From Alistipes sp. (GTDB lineage: Bacteria > Bacteroidota > Bacteroidia > Bacteroidales > Rikenellaceae): DNA of 64,000 nucleotides. The DNA lies in contig JAJQED010000003.1 in NCBI GenBank assembly GCA_021201825.1, positions 177,541 to 241,540 of the forward strand. The letters run 5' to 3'. Made by a program: the position numbers and the translations under genes. Position 1 is the stretch's first letter, and each line of letters opens with the position of its first letter. The notes beneath the pieces were generated by a model. That model did no database searches, was not told the DNA's origin, and was given only the letters and a program-made list of their open reading frames with translations. Below, in pieces: positions 60,651 through 64,000 of the stretch.

Positions 60651-61593
60651 AGATATTCTGTAATTCGATAACTATCTGCCCGTGGGTATATTTCTTTTCC
60701 GGTTCGGCTTTCCCCGTATAAACTTCCCAGGCCTTGCGGACTTCCGCGACCGGGTATATATCCGCTACGTCCGTTCTGACCTTACCTGCTTCGATAAGGT
60801 CGGTTAACTCTTTAAGGTCTTCATGGTCGCGATGCACACCCATCGAGGTCGCTGTTATTCCAAATTTGCCTGCTTCCTGCTCTTCGGGTTGGGCCGCGGT
60901 ACTTACCAGCCTGCCGCCCCGTTTCATCACAGGGTAGGACCGTGCGGCCGTGTCACCGCCAACGAAGTCCAGCACAAGGTCCACTTCCTTTGCAACCGTT
61001 GTAAAATCGACGGTCTTATAATCGATAACCACATCGGCACCGAGAGACATTAAATACTCGGTGTCTTGCCCGTTTGCCACGGCATATATAAACCCGCCCG
61101 CAAGTTTTACCAGCTGTGTAGCGTAGGAGCCTACCGCCCCGGCCGCACCCTGTATAAGCACCGTTTGCCCGGGTTCGATCCTGCCGTGGTCGAAGACCGC
61201 CTCCCATGCGGTCAGCCCGACATGGGGGACCGAAGCGGCTTCGGCAAACGAAATGTGGGCCGGCAACCGGGCTATGGATGCTTTGTCGACGGCGATGTAA
61301 TCCGCATAACTGCCCTCCATTACTTTGCCGTATACCTCGTCACCTACCCGGAAATCCTCCTCTCCCTCGGGAACGTAATCTATCCGTCCGGCGAAATCCA
61401 CCCCCGGTGTCCACGGGAATTGGATAGGGTAGCGGTCTTTATTTGTGCCGGAAGCCCGATTGACGTCTATATGGTTAACGCTTACCGCAATAACCTCTAC
61501 AAGGACCTGATCCTTGCCGACTTCAGGTCGCGGAGCCTCCTCGTATACGAGCGCTTCCGGTCCCCCGTAATTATGTATCCTTACAGCTTTCAT
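60649..61593 (-). CDS. Quinone-oxidoreductase-like MDR family dehydrogenase
   Basis: A 314-residue medium-chain reductase. The N-terminus (MKAVRIHNYGGPEALVYEEA) is that of NADPH:quinone reductases; VLIQGAAGAVGSYATQLV is the nucleotide-binding GxGxxG-type motif. The catalytic zinc Cys of alcohol dehydrogenases is missing, which is usual for quinone reductases. It reduces quinones or enones with NADPH in the cytoplasm; the substrate is unknown. It has no operon partner, being 113 bases downstream of the GH127 gene with a hairpin between. Confidence 0.88.
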   Translation of the reverse strand: MKAVRIHNYGGPEALVYEEAPRPEVGKDQVLVEVIAVSVNHIDVNRASGTNKDRYPIQFPWTPGVDFAGRIDYVPEGEEDFRVGDEVYGKVMEGSYADYIAVDKASIARLPAHISFAEAASVPHVGLTAWEAVFDHGRIEPGQTVLIQGAAGAVGSYATQLVKLAGGFIYAVANGQDTEYLMSLGADVVIDYKTVDFTTVAKEVDLVLDFVGGDTAARSYPVMKRGGRLVSTAAQPEEQEAGKFGITATSMGVHRDHEDLKELTDLIEAGKVRTDVADIYPVAEVRKAWEVYTGKAEPEKKYTHGQIVIELQNI

Positions 61594-61649
61594 AACTATT
61601 TTTTAGCCGGTGAAACTGCAAGAAATAAGCCAACGGTGACCTAAATACA

Positions 61650-61685
61650 GGCGGTCCGGAAGAACCCGATATCTTCCGGACCGCC
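61650..61685 (-). terminator. Terminator of the GH127 gene
   Basis: A perfect 14-bp stem (GGCGGTCCGGAAGA / TCTTCCGGACCGCC) with an 8-base loop lies 22 bases beyond the GH127 stop codon. Confidence 0.75.
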
Positions 61686-61706
61686 CATGGGAGTGTTCTT
61701 GCTAAT

Positions 61707-63728
61707 TTAAAATTCCGCCCGTGGGAAAGCCGATATACGCAGGCGTGCGGCACCCATCGGCACCAAAGTTATATCCTCGACCGTATCTGCCCGTGGGTCG
61801 GTTTCCAGGGGCAGGACGCCGCATAGCCCGTGCTCGTCGATCTGCCAAGAGGGAACCTGACGGCCCTTGGCCCTGAACTTCAGGGGAGATGAAAGGAACG
61901 TGAACGGGTTGTCGTCTTGTGGCCATGGTTGGATTTCTACCTCGGGCACTATTTGGTCTATAACGGCATAATTCCATGCCGACGCGGGGTATATCTCGTA
62001 AGACGGCCAGTTGGATGCGTCCACACCCTCCTGCCAACGGGAATCCCCGATGGCGCTCTCTTTGGAGTCGACTTCGACGTATTCCTCTCCGATAAGCAGG
62101 GAGAGGGTTAAAGGTCCGTAATCGAACGATACGCTGTTGTTGTTGGCTTGCCATTCCCGCTTTGTAACCGTCATGGGTAGTTGCAGTACCACCTCGTCGT
62201 TATCCTGCCACGTGCGATCGATACGAACGTATTTTCCGGGTTCGAGGCTCGTAACCTCCTTTTCACCTGTAATATGCAGGCTCGGCTCTGTACACCATGT
62301 CGGTATTCGCAGGTAAAGCGGGAATCGTACCGGGCCGGTCGTATTGATCGTTAAGCTGACGTGGTCTTCAAACGGGTAGCGGCTGCCCGATGTGACTGTC
62401 ACCTCTGTGCCGTCACCCACAAGTGCGGTTGCCGTACACGGTGCGTAAACCGCTGCGGCAAGGCCGTTGTCCGGTGTCGCCATTATAAGATGCTGTATCA
62501 TGTATGGCCAGCCGATGCCGTGGTTATGCTGGCAGCAGCGGCTGCTGAACGGGTTCATGGCCAGGAAAGGACCCCGGTTGTCGATCCCCGGGTGGTGGTT
62601 CTCCGAATCGCTTACCACATGGTTGGGGCAGGTAAGGTACCTGAGGGATTTGTAGTCCGGCATAAAAGCCGCCGGATAGCTGTTAAAAGCGATATCCTCG
62701 CAGTTTTCGGCCCACAGCGGGTCCCCTGTAACCTGGAGCATTATCTGGTCGGACATGATCTGCTCCACGAAACCGCACGTCTCGGTTCCCTGCCGTGGGT
62801 CGGTGAACCCGATGCGGGCGTTCTCGTCCGCGCCGAACATCCCTCCGGGAACCTGTCCGAACGTTTTACGGATAAGGTTATGCACGTTATAGCTCGCCCG
62901 GTACATAAGCGGGTCGTGCGTTAACATCCCGTAAGTGGCCGGTTCGCGGAATCCCTGTGCTATATTTACGTTATGCCAGTTGGGGAGTTGTGTCGATACT
63001 GTCCAGTCGGCGGTATTGCGGTGTATCTTCTCACCGAGTTCCAGAAGCATTTCGTCCCCGGTACGGTTGTAAAGCCACAGCACGCTCCATAACATATCCC
63101 CTCCCCGGCTGTTCTCCCAGTAATGTTTCAGGAACTTCTCGTCCGGGTAATTGTAGAGCCAGTTGCAGTAATCGGAAAGGAAGCCGATAACCCGCTGGTC
63201 GCCGGAATACTCGTAGTAATCCTGCATTATCCACATCACGATCATATTGGGCCAGAGGTCCTGATGGTCCTGGTTGTCGTTCCACGGGCCGAAATACCCG
63301 TCTTCGCGTTGGCTTGCCAGGATATTTTCGATCCAGAAAAGGGACTCTTCGAGCATCTGCCGGTCTCCGGTTATATAGGCCGTGGAGCTGTATCCCCGCA
63401 GCCAGTAGGGAACCTCTTCCCATCCGAATTCCCCGCCCGTGCCGAGCCATGCGTTGCCGTCCCTCTGCAGCCAGGCGCTGATTTCCCCGAGGTGGCCGTT
63501 GAGACCGTTGCGCTGCAAGTCCAGTTGAACGGCGAGCCACCCGAGCGGTTTGACGCTCCCGGACGGCAGTTTAACGAAATAATTGGGGGCCAACGGTGCG
63601 AGGTTACTAACGTAGTGTGAATTGCGCGGCCCGGTAAAGGGCCTCTCGACGGTCCTGATATCCGTCTGGGCCGGACACACCGTACCAAAGGATACTGACA
63701 GCAGGATGGCTGTGATAATTTTTCTCAT
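61707..63728 (-). CDS. GH127-type beta-L-arabinofuranosidase, exported
   Basis: A 673-residue protein with a signal peptide (IITAILLSVSFGTVCPAQ). The metal-site residues of GH127 are seen: Glu and Cys in GTETCGFVEQIM, and the Cys pair in FSSRCCQHNHGIGWPY. In this family a Cys acts as nucleophile with a bound zinc. The barrel toroid (about residues 30-430) is followed by beta-sandwiches. GH127 and related families cut beta-L-arabinofuranosides and related sugars from plant glycans. It ends before a strong hairpin and is divergent from the sulfatase at the end of the window. Confidence 0.88.
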   Translation of the reverse strand: MRKIITAILLSVSFGTVCPAQTDIRTVERPFTGPRNSHYVSNLAPLAPNYFVKLPSGSVKPLGWLAVQLDLQRNGLNGHLGEISAWLQRDGNAWLGTGGEFGWEEVPYWLRGYSSTAYITGDRQMLEESLFWIENILASQREDGYFGPWNDNQDHQDLWPNMIVMWIMQDYYEYSGDQRVIGFLSDYCNWLYNYPDEKFLKHYWENSRGGDMLWSVLWLYNRTGDEMLLELGEKIHRNTADWTVSTQLPNWHNVNIAQGFREPATYGMLTHDPLMYRASYNVHNLIRKTFGQVPGGMFGADENARIGFTDPRQGTETCGFVEQIMSDQIMLQVTGDPLWAENCEDIAFNSYPAAFMPDYKSLRYLTCPNHVVSDSENHHPGIDNRGPFLAMNPFSSRCCQHNHGIGWPYMIQHLIMATPDNGLAAAVYAPCTATALVGDGTEVTVTSGSRYPFEDHVSLTINTTGPVRFPLYLRIPTWCTEPSLHITGEKEVTSLEPGKYVRIDRTWQDNDEVVLQLPMTVTKREWQANNNSVSFDYGPLTLSLLIGEEYVEVDSKESAIGDSRWQEGVDASNWPSYEIYPASAWNYAVIDQIVPEVEIQPWPQDDNPFTFLSSPLKFRAKGRQVPSWQIDEHGLCGVLPLETDPRADTVEDITLVPMGAARLRISAFPRAEF

Positions 63729-63816
63729 TTCATTCCGGTTTGGGGTTAACGGAGCCTAATTTATACAAAATTCGGTTAAATTTCCACATCCCGTTACCGT
63801 GGTCCCTGCACAGGGT

Positions 63817-63847
63817 TTTATGATACGGCAAAGAATATTTATATTTA
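63817..63847 (+). promoter_or_regulatory. Candidate promoter of the sulfatase gene
   Basis: TTTA at 63817-63820 and TATATTTA at 63840-63847 (one mismatch to TAnnTTTG) are separated by 19 bases. The predicted start lies about 33 bases before the ATG. Confidence 0.4.
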
Positions 63848-63885
63848 AGGCTCGATATGAAAAAATTCACCAATAACCCAAACTA

Positions 63886-64000
63886 ATGAACACGAAATTA
63901 TTTCTCACACCTACGGCATTGCTGGCCCTCGGCGGTTTATCCGATTCTTCTTATTCTCAGTCACGTCCGAACATTATAGTGATTTTGGCGGATGATCTTG
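63886..64000 (+). CDS. Sulfatase (N-terminal fragment)
   Basis: Only the first 38 codons are in the window. They give a signal peptide (LFLTPTALLALGGLSDSS) followed by RPNIIVILADDL, the start of sulfatase and related alkaline-phosphatase-fold enzymes, with the first metal-binding Asp pair. The catalytic Cys or Ser motif lies beyond the end, so substrate and maturation type cannot be told. It is divergent from the GH127 gene, which suggests a glycan-degrading locus continuing to the right. Confidence 0.75.
   Translation, partial: MNTKLFLTPTALLALGGLSDSSYSQSRPNIIVILADDL

Noticed and set aside
1..64000. CRISPR arrays, tRNA or rRNA genes, prophage or insertion-sequence transposases
   Set aside because: No regularly spaced repeats, cloverleaf sequence, rRNA core motif, integrase or transposase-like reading frame was found.

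Overview
The window reads as chromosomal DNA of a member of the Bacteroidota, most likely a gut or animal-associated Bacteroidales. The evidence is the gene content (GLPGLI protein beside a TonB-type receptor, fimbrillin-like lipoprotein, DUF1080/Gfo-Idh enzymes, GH43 and GH127 glycosidases, histone H1-like small protein) and the promoters. Many start codons are preceded by exact copies of the Bacteroidota -7 box TAnnTTTG, and Shine-Dalgarno sites are rare. Base composition is a little above 50 % GC by eye. Rikenellaceae/Alistipes-like is a guess. No rRNA, tRNA, CRISPR array, phage or transposase gene was found.

Layout. 1-6.8 kb: end of prmC, recX, an M23 peptidase, a beta-helix lipoprotein and a LytS/LytTR two-component pair. 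6.8-13.1 kb: two unknown small proteins, a GH43 glycosidase, a 2-Cys peroxiredoxin, a PfkB sugar kinase, a membrane protein and a succinate-semialdehyde dehydrogenase operon. 13.3-17.9 kb: an exported Gfo/Idh/MocA oxidoreductase followed by a large HEAT-repeat protein with two DUF1080 domains, a pairing that fits 3-keto-glycoside chemistry. 18.1-24.7 kb: one tight operon of a Pst-type ABC importer followed by cysD, cysN and an Fe-S type APS reductase, so a phosphate-type transporter is coupled to sulfate assimilation. 24.7-31.6 kb: a lipoprotein, a structured intergenic region, YjdM, a C26-M19 peptidase fusion with an SpmA/SpmB-like membrane protein and a pentapeptide protein, then a peptide deformylase with a signal-like N-terminus, a TSCPD protein and a frameshifted sirtuin. 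31.7-35.8 kb: PutA-like proline catabolism with a long folded leader, and a 58-residue histone H1-like gene.

35.9-43.4 kb: an operon of a YtfJ-like protein, an Omp85-type barrel and a phosphoethanolamine transferase that is broken by a frameshift and a stop codon; then phosphoglycerate mutase, a fimbrillin-like lipoprotein, a class IV aminotransferase, a rhomboid protease, and a 600-base intergenic block full of palindromic repeats. 43.4-50.2 kb: a TolC/MacA/MacB-type efflux operon beside its likely two-component regulator. 50.3-64 kb: GLPGLI protein and TonB-type receptor, a tannase-like esterase whose promoter lies in the loop of a perfect inverted repeat, MgtE, an AsmA-like giant, a quinone-reductase-like protein, a GH127 arabinofuranosidase and the start of a sulfatase.

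Taken together this is mostly a core chromosome segment of a carbohydrate-degrading anaerobe (arabinan: GH43, GH127; galloyl esters: tannase-like; sulfated glycans: sulfatase) with envelope maintenance genes. The most notable points are the Pst-like/sulfate operon, the Gfo/Idh-DUF1080 pair, the two broken genes, and the folded intergenic elements at 25.7, 35.2 and 43.1 kb. All assignments come from reading the sequence; no database search was run.
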